NCBI RefSeq assembly: GCF_031624495.1
Contig: NZ_JAMQOP010000005.1
Coordinates: 62,001-126,000 of the forward strand
DNA from: Halogeometricum sp. S1BR25-6
GTDB taxonomy: Archaea; Halobacteriota; Halobacteria; Halobacteriales; Haloferacaceae
DNA length: 64,000 bases
Direction of reading: 5' to 3'
The position numbers and the translations under genes are program-made. The notes under the pieces are model-generated. The model was not told where the DNA came from, made no database searches, and saw nothing but the letters and a program-made list of their open reading frames with translations. Of the stretch, positions 45,161-54,884 are shown one piece after another. Numbering within the stretch: the first letter of the stretch is position 1; each line of letters opens with the position of its first letter.

Positions 45161-47351
45161 CGTCATCCTGCAAGCGAGTGGCGGTATCCTCGGCCAACTC
45201 ACAGAGTGGCTTCTGAACCCGACGTCGCCCGAAGGTGCGGCGATTTACGCCATACTGGTTGTTACCCTCGTGACCGGTGGCAAACACCTCTGGGGCCGGT
45301 ACACCGACGACGACGAACCGGAAGTCGATTTCTCAGATGTCCTCGACGAGAAGACGCTCAAAGAGGGTCACGTAGAGGGCCAACTCCTCGACGACATCTC
45401 CGAATCCCATAAGACAGTGATTGCGCCGGCAGCCATCGAGTGGGAGACACGAGCAGCTCACGTCGGCGAGCAGTGGACGACGACGCTGTACATTGCTGAC
45501 TATGCCGACTACCCGAACGACGGCTACCTGAGCGACCTCTTCGAGTTGACCGACGTCGAGTTCGACCTCACAGCACACATCACACCGAAGAACCAGCAAC
45601 GGGCGCGGAACGAACTGCAGGACATCGCTAACGACCTTCAGGTCGACGCCGATCTTGAACAGAGCGTCCGGAGTGCGTATCTCCAGGAGCGAGCGAACGA
45701 AGCGGCTGCGACCTACAAGGCCGTCGAGAGCGGCGCGAACGTCTTCGATCAAGGGATGTTCATCACGGTTCGCGCCGACGACAAGGACGACCTCAGGGAC
45801 TCAGTCCAGAAGGTCAAGAGTGCGCTCCGCGATGACCCGGCGAACCTCACACCGAAAACCGCGATCTGTCGGCAGGACCTCGCGCTGCAATCGGCAGCGC
45901 CGATCGGAGATAACGAATTTGGCCGCGAGTCGATCGCCCTCGGTGGTGCTATCGGTGCACTCCTCTCGTCACCGCACAACGCGACAATCCTCGAAGAGGG
46001 TGGGGTCGAGTTCGGTATCCACAAGGACAATCAGAGTCCCGTCGTCATCGACCCGTTTGCCCGTGACAGCGGGTACGCAATGTTCACCGTCGGCGATACT
46101 GGCTCCGGGAAATCGTTCGGCTCGAAACAGAATTTCATCCGCTCGATCGAACAGAGCAAGGATCGCATCGGCATTATTCTTGAACCGCTCAACAACTGGG
46201 CGGGTGTCTCCGAAGCACTCGATGCGAAACGTATCACCGTCGGTGGGACGCTCGGCCTGAATCCTCTGGAGATTCGCCAGACACCCGACCACGTCCAGCG
46301 GGCGATGGGTGAGGATGCGAGTCCGTTCAACGAGAAACTCGACGACGCGATGAGCTTCCTGACGAACTTCTTCGCACTGCGCGGTATCTCGCTCGGGGAT
46401 CGTCGGACGACACTCGAACTCGGACTCAAACGCGCCTACATGCGTAATAGTATCTCCGATGATATATCGACGCACAGTAACCCAAGCCCGACGATTCGGG
46501 AGATGATGGACGTCTTCGAGGACATGGTCGACGAACCGGAGGAGTTCGTCGTCCGGTCCGACGAGGAGGCTGGGAAGATCCGTGAGGACGCGACGTGGCT
46601 TCTGGATCAACTACGCCCCTTCGAGGAAGAGGGTCGCCACGCCAACCTCGGGAAGTCCTCGGAGTTCGACATCCGCGACGAGAAGGTCATCTATCTCGAT
46701 CTCGCCCAGCAGGAGGGCAGCGTCGACAGTAGTACAGCGCTGACGATGCAGTTGCTCATCTCGCTCGTATACGAACGAGCGAAAGAGACAGACAAGGAAG
46801 TCGTGTTCGTTATCGACGAGGCGCGGTACATCATGCAGGACGCCGCGAGTCTAGCGTTCCTCGAAACGGTGTTCCGGCACCACCGTCACCACGACCTCTC
46901 GATCCGACTCGTCACCCAGACGGTCGATGAGTTCTTCGAGCACGCTGAGTCCGAGGCCATTCTTGACCAGTGTGCCGTCAAGCAGTTCCATCGCCTGGAT
47001 GGGATGGACGAGGAATGGGCCGAGGAGTTCGGTCTGAATCACGCACAGATGCGCTACGTACAGGACGCGGTGCCCGGCAACGAGGACGCCGGGTTCTCCG
47101 AGGCGCTCGTCGGTGTCGACGGCGAGTGGCGCGGGATCAAGGTGCAGGCAATGTCCAAGGAAAAGCAAGTTATCGATTTCGACCCGGCTGAGCAGACACG
47201 AGAAACACTGCCCGGTGCTGACGAGGAGGCCGTTACTACTGACGTGCAGCAGTTCCGTGAGGAGCTAGAACAGCAGGCCGCAAGCGGAGAGTCACAGGCG
47301 GTCACTGCGAAACCTGATGGTGGTCAGATGGAGGTGGATGAGGATGCGTGA
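45144..47351 (+). CDS. VirB4-like conjugation ATPase
   Basis: 735 residues; the ATG at 45144 lies inside the end of the preceding gene. One helix (GAAIYAILVVTLVTGGK) anchors the N-terminus. The ATPase core has FTVGDTGSGKSFGSKQ (Walker A, near residue 315), VIYLDLAQQEGSVD, VVFVIDEARYIM (Walker B, near 555) and RLVTQTVDEF. This is the VirB4/TraC arrangement that powers pilus assembly and DNA transfer in type IV secretion. It overlaps the next ATPase gene by eight bases. Confidence 0.85.
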   Translation: MRSVRNVILQASGGILGQLTEWLLNPTSPEGAAIYAILVVTLVTGGKHLWGRYTDDDEPEVDFSDVLDEKTLKEGHVEGQLLDDISESHKTVIAPAAIEWETRAAHVGEQWTTTLYIADYADYPNDGYLSDLFELTDVEFDLTAHITPKNQQRARNELQDIANDLQVDADLEQSVRSAYLQERANEAAATYKAVESGANVFDQGMFITVRADDKDDLRDSVQKVKSALRDDPANLTPKTAICRQDLALQSAAPIGDNEFGRESIALGGAIGALLSSPHNATILEEGGVEFGIHKDNQSPVVIDPFARDSGYAMFTVGDTGSGKSFGSKQNFIRSIEQSKDRIGIILEPLNNWAGVSEALDAKRITVGGTLGLNPLEIRQTPDHVQRAMGEDASPFNEKLDDAMSFLTNFFALRGISLGDRRTTLELGLKRAYMRNSISDDISTHSNPSPTIREMMDVFEDMVDEPEEFVVRSDEEAGKIREDATWLLDQLRPFEEEGRHANLGKSSEFDIRDEKVIYLDLAQQEGSVDSSTALTMQLLISLVYERAKETDKEVVFVIDEARYIMQDAASLAFLETVFRHHRHHDLSIRLVTQTVDEFFEHAESEAILDQCAVKQFHRLDGMDEEWAEEFGLNHAQMRYVQDAVPGNEDAGFSEALVGVDGEWRGIKVQAMSKEKQVIDFDPAEQTRETLPGADEEAVTTDVQQFREELEQQAASGESQAVTAKPDGGQMEVDEDA

Positions 47352-50300
47352 GTATCTCCGCGTCACGCCGACGTCCGAACAGCTCGACTCCGCGGGAATC
47401 TCGCGTGTTCTCGCCAGTCTTCACAAGCTCACGAATACGGGAACGGAAAGCCTCACAGAGAAGCTGAACCCGTTCCACAGTGAAACACCGCCCCGGTTCG
47501 AGTTCCTTGCCCTGAGCGATGGACCGGACGAGCCAGTCGAGTTCTACTACGGCGTCGACGAGAACCTCGACACTTTCGAGAAGCGTCTCCGTTCGATCTA
47601 TCCCGAGACGTTCGATATCGAACGCGTTGACGTCGACGTCGCCTCACGGCTCATCCAGCCAGTCGAGTTCACACGATCGGAGTTCATCGACCACTACGAA
47701 ACAGGGCAACTACAGTACGAATTTGGTCCCGAGGAGCAGCACGATCTCGACGGTGAGGACCAGACAGAAACGTCGGAAACCTCCCCCCTCTCTAACGACG
47801 ATGCAACGGTCCAGAGAGCCACGAATCATCTCATCGAGACAGGGAACACCGCACTTGAACTCGCACCACCGAGTGCAGTTCCCGAAGAGGAACCACTGAC
47901 GACACTCGAAAAGCCAACCGAGACGACGGAGGGAACGATACTCGCTCGACCAACCACCGACGCCGTCTCGCCAGTTGGCGTGCGCTGGTCCGGTTCAGCG
48001 ACCCGGAAGAAGGACTGGATGACGTCGCTGACGCCCTTTGCATCCGGTGATGACGACGACGCAGTGACTGCTGTCGACCAGCCCGGCGCGGCGTTGGCCT
48101 CACTCGTCGACTATCTGATGGAGACAGCGTCGCCTGTGGCATTCCAAGTTGTGTTCGAACGGCGGGCACCCTGGCAGGCCGACGCTGAAGTTCGCAGAGA
48201 GGACCTTCTCGATGGACGGGATACCTTCATCCAAGAATTCATTGGCTCATTCTTCGCGGTCGAAGAGCGACAGAACGGACGCGAGGAGAGACAGCTCCCC
48301 GAATCAGTCGCAAAGCGGATCGAATACATCGACGCGAAGAACCACAACCGGTCGTTTACCGCAAACATCCGAGCAGTGGGCGTTCCAGTTGATAGTGCAT
48401 CCCGCGACGAGCTTGCAGCTCAGATGGACTCCCTTCGCCCTGTGTTCGACCCGATAGACGGTCCCTATTACGAAGTCACGGGCGAACGACTCCGTGCTGA
48501 GGGCTTTCGAGAAACAACGAAGGAGAAGAACGCTCGGTCGGCTCTTCGGCAGCTACTTGATCGAGAAATTGCGGTCGGTCGAGGCAAGACCCGACCGGAT
48601 TTCGTCCTCGGTGGGGCGGAACTCGCGAACTTCGTGCTGGTCCCATCGTCTGAGCAGCTCACAGTAGAAGGAACACGTGGGACTCGCGCTGAACAGCAGA
48701 GCCGGAACCCGCTTCCGTGGCCGAATCCAGACCTTGTTCAACAGTTCCAACAAGGGATGGCGATCGGGTATGCACTCGATGAGAACGGAGCACCCCAACC
48801 GAACCCGATCCGGATTCCGCCAAATCTCCTGACGACGCACTACGGCCGGTTTGCATCGACCGGCGGCGGGAAATCGAAGGCGATCATCAACGATGCGCTG
48901 TCCCTTCGAGAGACAACGGGCGGACCTGTCGTCATCGTCGATCGGAAAGGCGATGGGATGTGCGCGAACTACCTTCGCTGCCACTACGAGCACTTCAGTG
49001 GGTTGGACGACGTCTATCAGTTCCGCGTCCCAGAGACGCTCCCTGCGTTCTCTTTCTTCGATATTCGGCCTGCGCTTGAAGCAGGGCGGAACCGCGAAGA
49101 CGCGATTCAGGATAAGGTCGACCATTTCCACGATATCATGGGAATGGTGATGGGACGCGAGATGTACGGACAAGCGTTCGTCGCCAACGAAATCCTCAGC
49201 TACCTCATCAAGGCGCTCTTCGATGAGGAGTACGGGAACGACGTCTTTGGGCTCGACGACCTCTTCGCGGCGGCACTTCAGATGCAACGTGAGCGAACCA
49301 TCCCACCGGTTTCGGCAGACAATACAAACGTCGAGGAGTCGCTCACGCGTCATTTCGCGAAGGACGACCACCAGTTCCAGGTGTCGATGGACGCGGTCGG
49401 CAACCGCCTCGATAAACTCAGAGAAGACGCGCACTTGCGACGGATCTTCAGTCACGTTCCGGAACAGGACGATGCCGGAGAGTACGTCGACAACCGATTC
49501 GACTTCCGCGAGTTCCTCGACGAAGACATCACAATTCTGTTCGATCTCGGTGATCTCCGTCCGGAAGCCCAGCGGGCCATCACACTTCTGCTCTTGAGTA
49601 ACCTCTGGGATGCGGTGCAGGTGCGTCGACGTGACGGGCAAACGGACTACGAGAAGCTCACCAACCTCATCATTGAGGAGGCGGCACCCATCGCCGCAAC
49701 GAAACTCGTTTCCGAGCAGTTGCTTCCCCAAGGTCGGTCGTTCGGTCTAAGTATGGGGCTGGTGATGCAGTTCCCCGGGCAGGTTCGGAATCGAAGCGAA
49801 CGCGCCTACGACGAAGTCCTCAACAATATCAAGACGAAGCTCATCGGGAATATTTCCATCGAGCGCGACCTCGCTGAGTCGTTGGCCCACGAAGACTTGA
49901 GCCCGACTGACCTCCGCAATCGGATCAACACGCTCCCCAGTGGAGAATGGATTGCGCAACTCCCGAGTCCCTCGTTCGGAGAGACGGGCCCAGCCCCGTT
50001 CTCGGTGAAGCCACTGCCGATCGCACCGGGGCATCCAGAAAGCGACGAGCCGCTTTCTGTCGAGCAGGAGGACCACTTCGAGACCGTGGCCCTCCCACGA
50101 CTGTCAGAGCGAACACAGACCCAGTATGGGCTCACCAACAGCCAGGACACAACAGCCTCATCCGAAGAGGAGAGCTGGGGAAGTGAATCCACAGACACGA
50201 CAGCCACGTTGACAGAACAAACCGATTCCCACGATTCGACGCAATCATCGTTCCTTGGACAGATGTCCACAGACGCACAGTCTCACCCAGGGGACGAAAC

Positions 50301-51153
50301 GACGGGTTCTGACGCCACCGATCGACCGTTTGGAAGTGAAACCACAGCAGATCAAGATACAGAGTTGATGAGCGAGACAGACTCGTCAGTACAAACCGAG
50401 AATGGGTCAACTCCGGTGGAAGCGGGTGGAGTAACTGTTCCGGATGAAGAACTCAGACGGCGTGGGCTCAGCCGCGACGATATTCGGTTCCTGAACTGCG
50501 TCCTCGATGTGATGAACGGTGATTCCCCGGAGTACACGCTCTTGGACACGATGACCTCGTTCAGAGAGCAATTCGATGACGTGGATGTTCAGCGGCTCAT
50601 CGATCAGAATCTACTGGAAGAAGCACCGGCCTGCCGACGGAAGTACTACACTGTGCTCCCTGCAGGGCGCGAATTACTCGGTCAAAAGCTTGCGGTCGGG
50701 CCGGGGCAGGGGGACATTGGAGAGAAAACCCCGCACAAAGTCGGTGTCAAACTCCTCAAACGATGGCTCCAGGATCAGGATGGTGTTGCACGCGTCGCGA
50801 CCTACTACGAATACGACGAGGAGACGGTCTTTGACGTCGCTGCCTTCAACGCTGATAGCGAGTTGGTGTGGGTCGGTGAAGCGGAACTACCGAGCAACAA
50901 TAGACACGCCCCAGTTGAGGACTACGACAAGCTAAGCGATGTTGATGCGAGCGCTGTCTGGGCGTTCAACAAGCGAGAGACAGCAGTAGAGGTTCTCGAC
51001 CGACTTGCTGAGGCCGACCGGATCGAAAGCAGCGTGAGCGGGCGTGCAGCCCGATCGTTCGCAGATATCCGAGATGCAGTCGAGAGCTTCGATGCAGCGG
51101 GCCTAACGACGCTTCGGGGTTTCCATACCCTTGATGGAGAATTCAATTCATGA
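47344..51153 (+). CDS. TraD/VirD4- or HerA-like ATPase with extra C-terminal domains
   Basis: 1269 residues from the ATG at 47344, eight bases inside the previous gene (ATG at 47338 also possible). Residues 1-500 are non-enzymatic with VirB4-like character. The P-loop RFASTGGGKSKAIIND is near 503, followed by VVIVDRKGDG, ITILFDLGDLR and LIIEEAAPIA (Walker B-like), as in TraD-type coupling proteins. A Ser/Thr-rich disordered linker (about 900-1030) leads to a winged-helix region (LRRRGLSRDDIRFL) and an end domain with VATYYEYDEETVFDVAAF and ELVWVGEAEL. That end shows D...E-x-E spacing and could be a PD-(D/E)XK-like fold. It couples by ATGA to the primase gene. Confidence 0.75.
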   Translation: MREYLRVTPTSEQLDSAGISRVLASLHKLTNTGTESLTEKLNPFHSETPPRFEFLALSDGPDEPVEFYYGVDENLDTFEKRLRSIYPETFDIERVDVDVASRLIQPVEFTRSEFIDHYETGQLQYEFGPEEQHDLDGEDQTETSETSPLSNDDATVQRATNHLIETGNTALELAPPSAVPEEEPLTTLEKPTETTEGTILARPTTDAVSPVGVRWSGSATRKKDWMTSLTPFASGDDDDAVTAVDQPGAALASLVDYLMETASPVAFQVVFERRAPWQADAEVRREDLLDGRDTFIQEFIGSFFAVEERQNGREERQLPESVAKRIEYIDAKNHNRSFTANIRAVGVPVDSASRDELAAQMDSLRPVFDPIDGPYYEVTGERLRAEGFRETTKEKNARSALRQLLDREIAVGRGKTRPDFVLGGAELANFVLVPSSEQLTVEGTRGTRAEQQSRNPLPWPNPDLVQQFQQGMAIGYALDENGAPQPNPIRIPPNLLTTHYGRFASTGGGKSKAIINDALSLRETTGGPVVIVDRKGDGMCANYLRCHYEHFSGLDDVYQFRVPETLPAFSFFDIRPALEAGRNREDAIQDKVDHFHDIMGMVMGREMYGQAFVANEILSYLIKALFDEEYGNDVFGLDDLFAAALQMQRERTIPPVSADNTNVEESLTRHFAKDDHQFQVSMDAVGNRLDKLREDAHLRRIFSHVPEQDDAGEYVDNRFDFREFLDEDITILFDLGDLRPEAQRAITLLLLSNLWDAVQVRRRDGQTDYEKLTNLIIEEAAPIAATKLVSEQLLPQGRSFGLSMGLVMQFPGQVRNRSERAYDEVLNNIKTKLIGNISIERDLAESLAHEDLSPTDLRNRINTLPSGEWIAQLPSPSFGETGPAPFSVKPLPIAPGHPESDEPLSVEQEDHFETVALPRLSERTQTQYGLTNSQDTTASSEEESWGSESTDTTATLTEQTDSHDSTQSSFLGQMSTDAQSHPGDETTGSDATDRPFGSETTADQDTELMSETDSSVQTENGSTPVEAGGVTVPDEELRRRGLSRDDIRFLNCVLDVMNGDSPEYTLLDTMTSFREQFDDVDVQRLIDQNLLEEAPACRRKYYTVLPAGRELLGQKLAVGPGQGDIGEKTPHKVGVKLLKRWLQDQDGVARVATYYEYDEETVFDVAAFNADSELVWVGEAELPSNNRHAPVEDYDKLSDVDASAVWAFNKRETAVEVLDRLAEADRIESSVSGRAARSFADIRDAVESFDAAGLTTLRGFHTLDGEFNS

Positions 51154-52034
51154 CGTGGCGACAGGCTACTCGCGAGGAAATCTACGCCTACTACGCCGAC
51201 GAGTTTCCCTCGTACGTCAATCAGATGCCATCGTTCATCACACCGGCTGGCCCGAAACAGTACGCCCTCGCGTTTCGAGAGTCTCATCCCGTGCGGAAAA
51301 ATGAGGTCCCTGCAAAGGACTTCATTCGCCGGGATACACGACAGACGAACGCATCGGGTGAACATACTCACTGCGAATTCGATGAGTTCGAGGACATCGT
51401 GGAGTTCATTCGCCACCCGGCCCGGAATGACCCTCTTGAACGAAGTACGTTCGCGCTCGCTGACCCTGCTCTTCTCGATAAGCCCGATCCGTGCCCCGAC
51501 GCCGTCTACTACGCGCTTGATCACTGGGAGCGCCCGTGGATACTCCTCGTGGATATCGACGCGAAAACGATTGCTCGGAAGCGGGCAGAACGAACGGTAG
51601 CGGACGACGTCGATAATCGAGATACCGAGGATTTCCTCGATGCAGCCGGAATTCGAGCAGCGTCACCAACCGGATATCCCTACGCATTCGAGGACGTCGA
51701 CCGTGCTATCGAGTACGGGTTCGAGGTCCGAGATATTTTCGAGGATGATTTCGACGCTGAGGAGACGATGGTGATGTACAGCGGACAGGGAGTCCACGTC
51801 TACCTGCTTGACACCGACTTGGCCCATCGGTACGACACCAAGAGTCGTGAGGTGCTGAACGACCTCTTGTTGGATACCTATGGCATTCCAATTGATCCGG
51901 TGGTGACCGCAGACCGTCGTCGGGTCGCCCGGCTCCCCTACTCATTACACGCTGACGTCTGCAGTATCGTCCAGCCAATCGACAGCCCGAACTTCGATAT
52001 TCGGACGGCGACACCTGAATTCATCGACTCATGA
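51150..52034 (+). CDS. PriS-like primase catalytic subunit (AEP superfamily)
   Basis: 294 residues. Motif I is ILLVDIDAK (two catalytic Asp) near residue 134. Motif II is MVMYSGQGVHVYLLD near 206, with Ser, Gly and His as in archaeo-eukaryotic primases, and motif III-type ADRRRVARLPYSLH is near 255. These primases make RNA or DNA primers. Its ATG overlaps the coupling-ATPase stop, and its own stop overlaps the next start (ATGA at 52031-52034). It is shorter than cellular PriS and probably primes element or transferred single-stranded DNA. Confidence 0.85.
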   Translation: MTWRQATREEIYAYYADEFPSYVNQMPSFITPAGPKQYALAFRESHPVRKNEVPAKDFIRRDTRQTNASGEHTHCEFDEFEDIVEFIRHPARNDPLERSTFALADPALLDKPDPCPDAVYYALDHWERPWILLVDIDAKTIARKRAERTVADDVDNRDTEDFLDAAGIRAASPTGYPYAFEDVDRAIEYGFEVRDIFEDDFDAEETMVMYSGQGVHVYLLDTDLAHRYDTKSREVLNDLLLDTYGIPIDPVVTADRRRVARLPYSLHADVCSIVQPIDSPNFDIRTATPEFIDS

Positions 52035-53557
52035 GTACTCCTACCCCAGTTGACGACGAGCGCACCGCTTACCAAGTTGCTGCCCTCCCACTCGAGTATG
52101 GGTCGACACGCATCAACCAGCTGTTTACGCGTGGCTACAACCGTTACATCGTCGACGGCGAAGACCAGCCCGACGATCTGTTGAACGATCTCGAACGGTT
52201 CGGAACGGCCGCGTTCAAAGAGGACGTCCGGACCAACGCCGCTGACGAGCCCTTCGTCGACGAGCCAGGGACGCTCGCCGTGCTCGCCACACTAACTGCC
52301 ATCTGCGTCAAGGCACACCCGAAATTCGAGCACGCCCCACCGCGGAAGATCCAAATCCTCTACAACATTCGAGAGCTGTACGTCAACAATCTTGCGTCAC
52401 TCCTCCGAGAATTCGGCGATGCCACCCTCCAGCAAGATATCGCTGAGGTGCTGTACGCGAAGGACACCAGCGGGGAGAGTCCCCACCCCGGTCGTGTCTG
52501 TACAGGCATTACGGAGATGCCTGAGTTCGGAGGTGGGTTGTACCTCGAAATCCCGATGGTTGCTGCCTCCCGGAACTGTCTCGTCTACGACGCGGACAGA
52601 CGTGATGCAGGAACGGAGGATGACAGAGAGATCCTGACGCGAGTAAAGGATAACCGGCTGTACGTTCCTGCCGGTGACTTCGATGAGAAGTATCACGCCT
52701 ATGCGGAGAGGGCATTCAAGAAGCTTCTTCGCGTCCAAGAGGACGGCCTCTCCGAAGACCAGCAGGTGTGGTTGACGACGAACGAGTCAGCAATCACTGA
52801 TCGGATCAACCGTTTCATGGAAGCAGGACACCACGAACGTATTTGGCGAAACTGGGATCAAGGCGAACGAACGATTCGTGTCCTACGGCGGGCGATCAAC
52901 GAGTCAGCCGACGATGTCGTCCAGCAAGATGAGTTCCATACGGCGAAAGAACTCTACAGTGCAGTCACAGCGTACGATACAGAAAACAACTGGGAGGCCT
53001 CGATTACGGACTGGATTTCGAGCCCGAGTAGCCTAGCGAAGACGCTTGCAAACCATCAGTCACATTCGGCGGTCACCATCAAGCGGGATGGGCGCGTCAA
53101 TCAGTATCGCATTGGCCACCCAGGCAGCGGATCGACGCAAATCGATGTCGACGCTATCGAGGACCTGTTTGAGTTGCCCTGCATGGCAAACATGGAGGAA
53201 CGCCTTCACGAGAAGAAACCCGTCCGGAAGGACCTCTACAACTTCGCTCGGATGGTGATGTGGTTGCCGCAATATCAGAACAGCAACCTTGACGAAATCG
53301 TCGCGGACCTCAAAGACGTCTTCTCGCGCTGGCCATGGTACGACGAGCAGGTCACGGACTACCAAATTCGCTATGAATTCACGAATACGATCGACGGGAA
53401 TACGCCGCTCCCAATGAACTGTGACAACGACGATATGCAGCGCTACTGTATCGGGAAGGACCAGTGTCCCTACTCGATCTGGGGGAGTCTCCCCTTCCCG
53501 GATGAGATGTACAACCAAGTGGATGAACACGCCGCTGGTCCCACCGAGCAATTCTGA
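52031..53557 (+). CDS. PriL-like primase-associated protein with Fe-S type C-terminus
   Basis: 508 residues. The C-terminus reads LPCMANMEERLHEKKPV, then RKDLYNFARMVMWLPQYQ, IVADLKDVFSRW, YQIRYEF and finally MNCDNDDMQRYC and KDQCPYSIWGSL. Four Cys with this order and the R-x-LxxFLxxxG-like helix match the [4Fe-4S] domain of archaeal and eukaryotic PriL. The N-terminal 350 residues resemble no family I can name; they may bind the catalytic subunit or the DNA end. It is the last gene of the nine-gene operon and is coupled to the PriS-like gene. Confidence 0.72.
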   Translation: MSTPTPVDDERTAYQVAALPLEYGSTRINQLFTRGYNRYIVDGEDQPDDLLNDLERFGTAAFKEDVRTNAADEPFVDEPGTLAVLATLTAICVKAHPKFEHAPPRKIQILYNIRELYVNNLASLLREFGDATLQQDIAEVLYAKDTSGESPHPGRVCTGITEMPEFGGGLYLEIPMVAASRNCLVYDADRRDAGTEDDREILTRVKDNRLYVPAGDFDEKYHAYAERAFKKLLRVQEDGLSEDQQVWLTTNESAITDRINRFMEAGHHERIWRNWDQGERTIRVLRRAINESADDVVQQDEFHTAKELYSAVTAYDTENNWEASITDWISSPSSLAKTLANHQSHSAVTIKRDGRVNQYRIGHPGSGSTQIDVDAIEDLFELPCMANMEERLHEKKPVRKDLYNFARMVMWLPQYQNSNLDEIVADLKDVFSRWPWYDEQVTDYQIRYEFTNTIDGNTPLPMNCDNDDMQRYCIGKDQCPYSIWGSLPFPDEMYNQVDEHAAGPTEQF

Positions 53558-54109
53558 CGAACGCGGATATATCTACTATCGTATGGATTATGTCAAGACA
53601 GGCTAAGCATCCGACTAGAAATCCCGTCGGGCACATTTCAGCCGCTAAAACCCTCGATATCGCGGCATTCGGTGTGTCCTATAGGGCTATTCGAGTTATC
53701 GACGGAAGATCAGATGAGCAGCGTGAACTCTATTCACCTGCTCGTATCTACTGAAAACCGCGAAAATCTGGGTTTCAACCACTCGTCGCGCACATTTTGT
53801 GTTCTGGGGCAAATTGCAATTTTCGTCGAGCACATTATCATTGGCTCAAATCTGCCCGACGGGCCTATAATCTTATCTGAGGTATTCATTGGCCGATGCA
53901 TATTGCCAAAATTGTCCAAAGAAACCCCCCAATATGCACTATGCAAACGCCGCTGGCTCTCTCGGGCCGAGGGCCATCAAACGAGAAGAGTCTCTAAATG
54001 ATATATCAGAAGACTAGTAACCACTCACGAAACGATTCGCAGTTGAGTGTATCCTCCAAGAGGGATGAGGGAACGCAGGGAGCATCCACTGTATTCCTGT
54101 CTTCAGAAC
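53558..54109. other. AT-rich intergenic region after the primase genes
   Basis: About 550 bases. A plus-strand frame at 53672-54001 has no motif and poor coding character. Three near-identical 13-base repeats and a palindrome are listed separately. Position next to primase genes and AT-richness fit a replication origin or control region. Confidence 0.5.
53625..53836 (+). repeat. Three direct repeats CGTCGNGCACATT (possible iterons)
   Basis: Copies at 53625-53637 (N=G), 53784-53796 (N=C) and 53824-53836 (N=A). The first is preceded by CC, giving CCCGTCGGGC. The same ten bases recur inverted within a GCCCGACGGGC palindrome at 53854-53864, just before a CCTATAATC stretch. Spacing is uneven (159 and 40 bases), so this is suggestive of protein-binding sites rather than a classical iteron array. 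Confidence 0.5.
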
Positions 54110-54268
54110 ATGAACCAGCAGTCACGACGACGTGACACGTGGATCCTACTCCTCATCACTGCTTCTGCCATTGCATTGCTCTGGCTGTCGTCAGCGACAC
54201 CGACAAATGGAGACAGTATCCGTCGTCAAGAACGCGATGGAATCCGCAGTTCGTCTTCAACTTCGTAG
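54110..54268 (+). CDS. Possible single-helix membrane micropeptide
   Basis: 52 residues: a basic start (MNQQSRRRDTW), one hydrophobic helix (ILLLITASAIALLWLSSA) and a polar tail. The positive-inside pattern looks genuine, but the gene is short and converges with the winged-helix gene, overlapping its last 43 bases. I have no homology evidence. Confidence 0.35.
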   Translation: MNQQSRRRDTWILLLITASAIALLWLSSATPTNGDSIRRQERDGIRSSSSTS

Positions 54269-54459
54269 AGATAGCCCTTCAACAGCAGTTGTTCGACGTG
54301 TGCTTGCGCGTCGGCCTGTTCGACATTCTGTCCCTGGAGATGGGCGACGGCATCCTCTCGAGTAAGGCTCTCGTCATCCTCTGCCGCATCGAGATACTGC
54401 TTGAGGTAATCAAGCGCGGCTGTCTGACTGGAGTTGATTGGTGTCCGCGAGTTCTCCAT
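54226..54459 (-). CDS. Small winged-helix-like protein
   Basis: 77 residues from the ATG at 54459 (ATG at 54471 would add four). Helices (SQTAALDYLKQYLDAAEDD), then LTREDAVAHL, QAHVEQLLLKGYLYEV and a final beta strand fit a winged-helix DNA-binding fold of the small haloarchaeal type. It is alone and divergent to the next plus-strand gene, which starts 126 bases away. It could be a local repressor. Frame extensions upstream of 54471 look non-coding. Confidence 0.6.
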   Translation of the reverse strand: MENSRTPINSSQTAALDYLKQYLDAAEDDESLTREDAVAHLQGQNVEQADAQAHVEQLLLKGYLYEVEDELRIPSRS

Positions 54460-54584
54460 TACGTGAAGCATGGACCTCCCCAGATTAGACAATTGGGGTG
54501 GATTCGCAGTGTCAGTGCATGCCGGCGACGGGAGCGTTTGTCGGCGCCGGAACGCGCGAGGCGCGTCTCCGAGCGTGCCCACGC

Positions 54585-54884
54585 ATGAATCCTATGACTG
54601 GCCCACGTATACTCGACGACACTGCAGACGATCACGAGCGATTTGAAACCGAACTCGTCGCACAGGACCGAGATGTCGCCCGGGTGTCGACGGCAGACAT
54701 CGAAGAGACGACCGCGCGACGACTCGTCAGTGACCTTGTCAACGACGGTATCGTGACAGCAGTCGCCGAGCAGCGAATACTGGTTCACGAACCGAGTGGC
54801 AAGGCGTTTGACTCGATTCGACAGCTTGCTGTCTTCCATCGTGGCTGGTCGGCTGGCCAGGATGCCGACGAGGAGGGCGAATGA
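54585..54884 (+). CDS. Small winged-helix-like unknown protein
   Basis: 99 residues from the ATG at 54585 (ATG at 54594 also possible). It reads LVAQDRDVARVSTADI, ETTARRLVSDLVNDGIVTAV and AEQRILVHEPSGKAF, a helix-turn-helix followed by a beta wing, then a variable tail. It is acidic, in keeping with halophiles. The next gene starts inside its end in another frame (54862). The molecular role is unknown. Confidence 0.6.
   Translation: MNPMTGPRILDDTADDHERFETELVAQDRDVARVSTADIEETTARRLVSDLVNDGIVTAVAEQRILVHEPSGKAFDSIRQLAVFHRGWSAGQDADEEGE

Noticed and set aside
48553-49731. Minus-strand ORF of 392 codons inside the coupling ATPase
   Set aside because: It is antisense to a P-loop gene and mirrors its codon pattern. 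No independent support.
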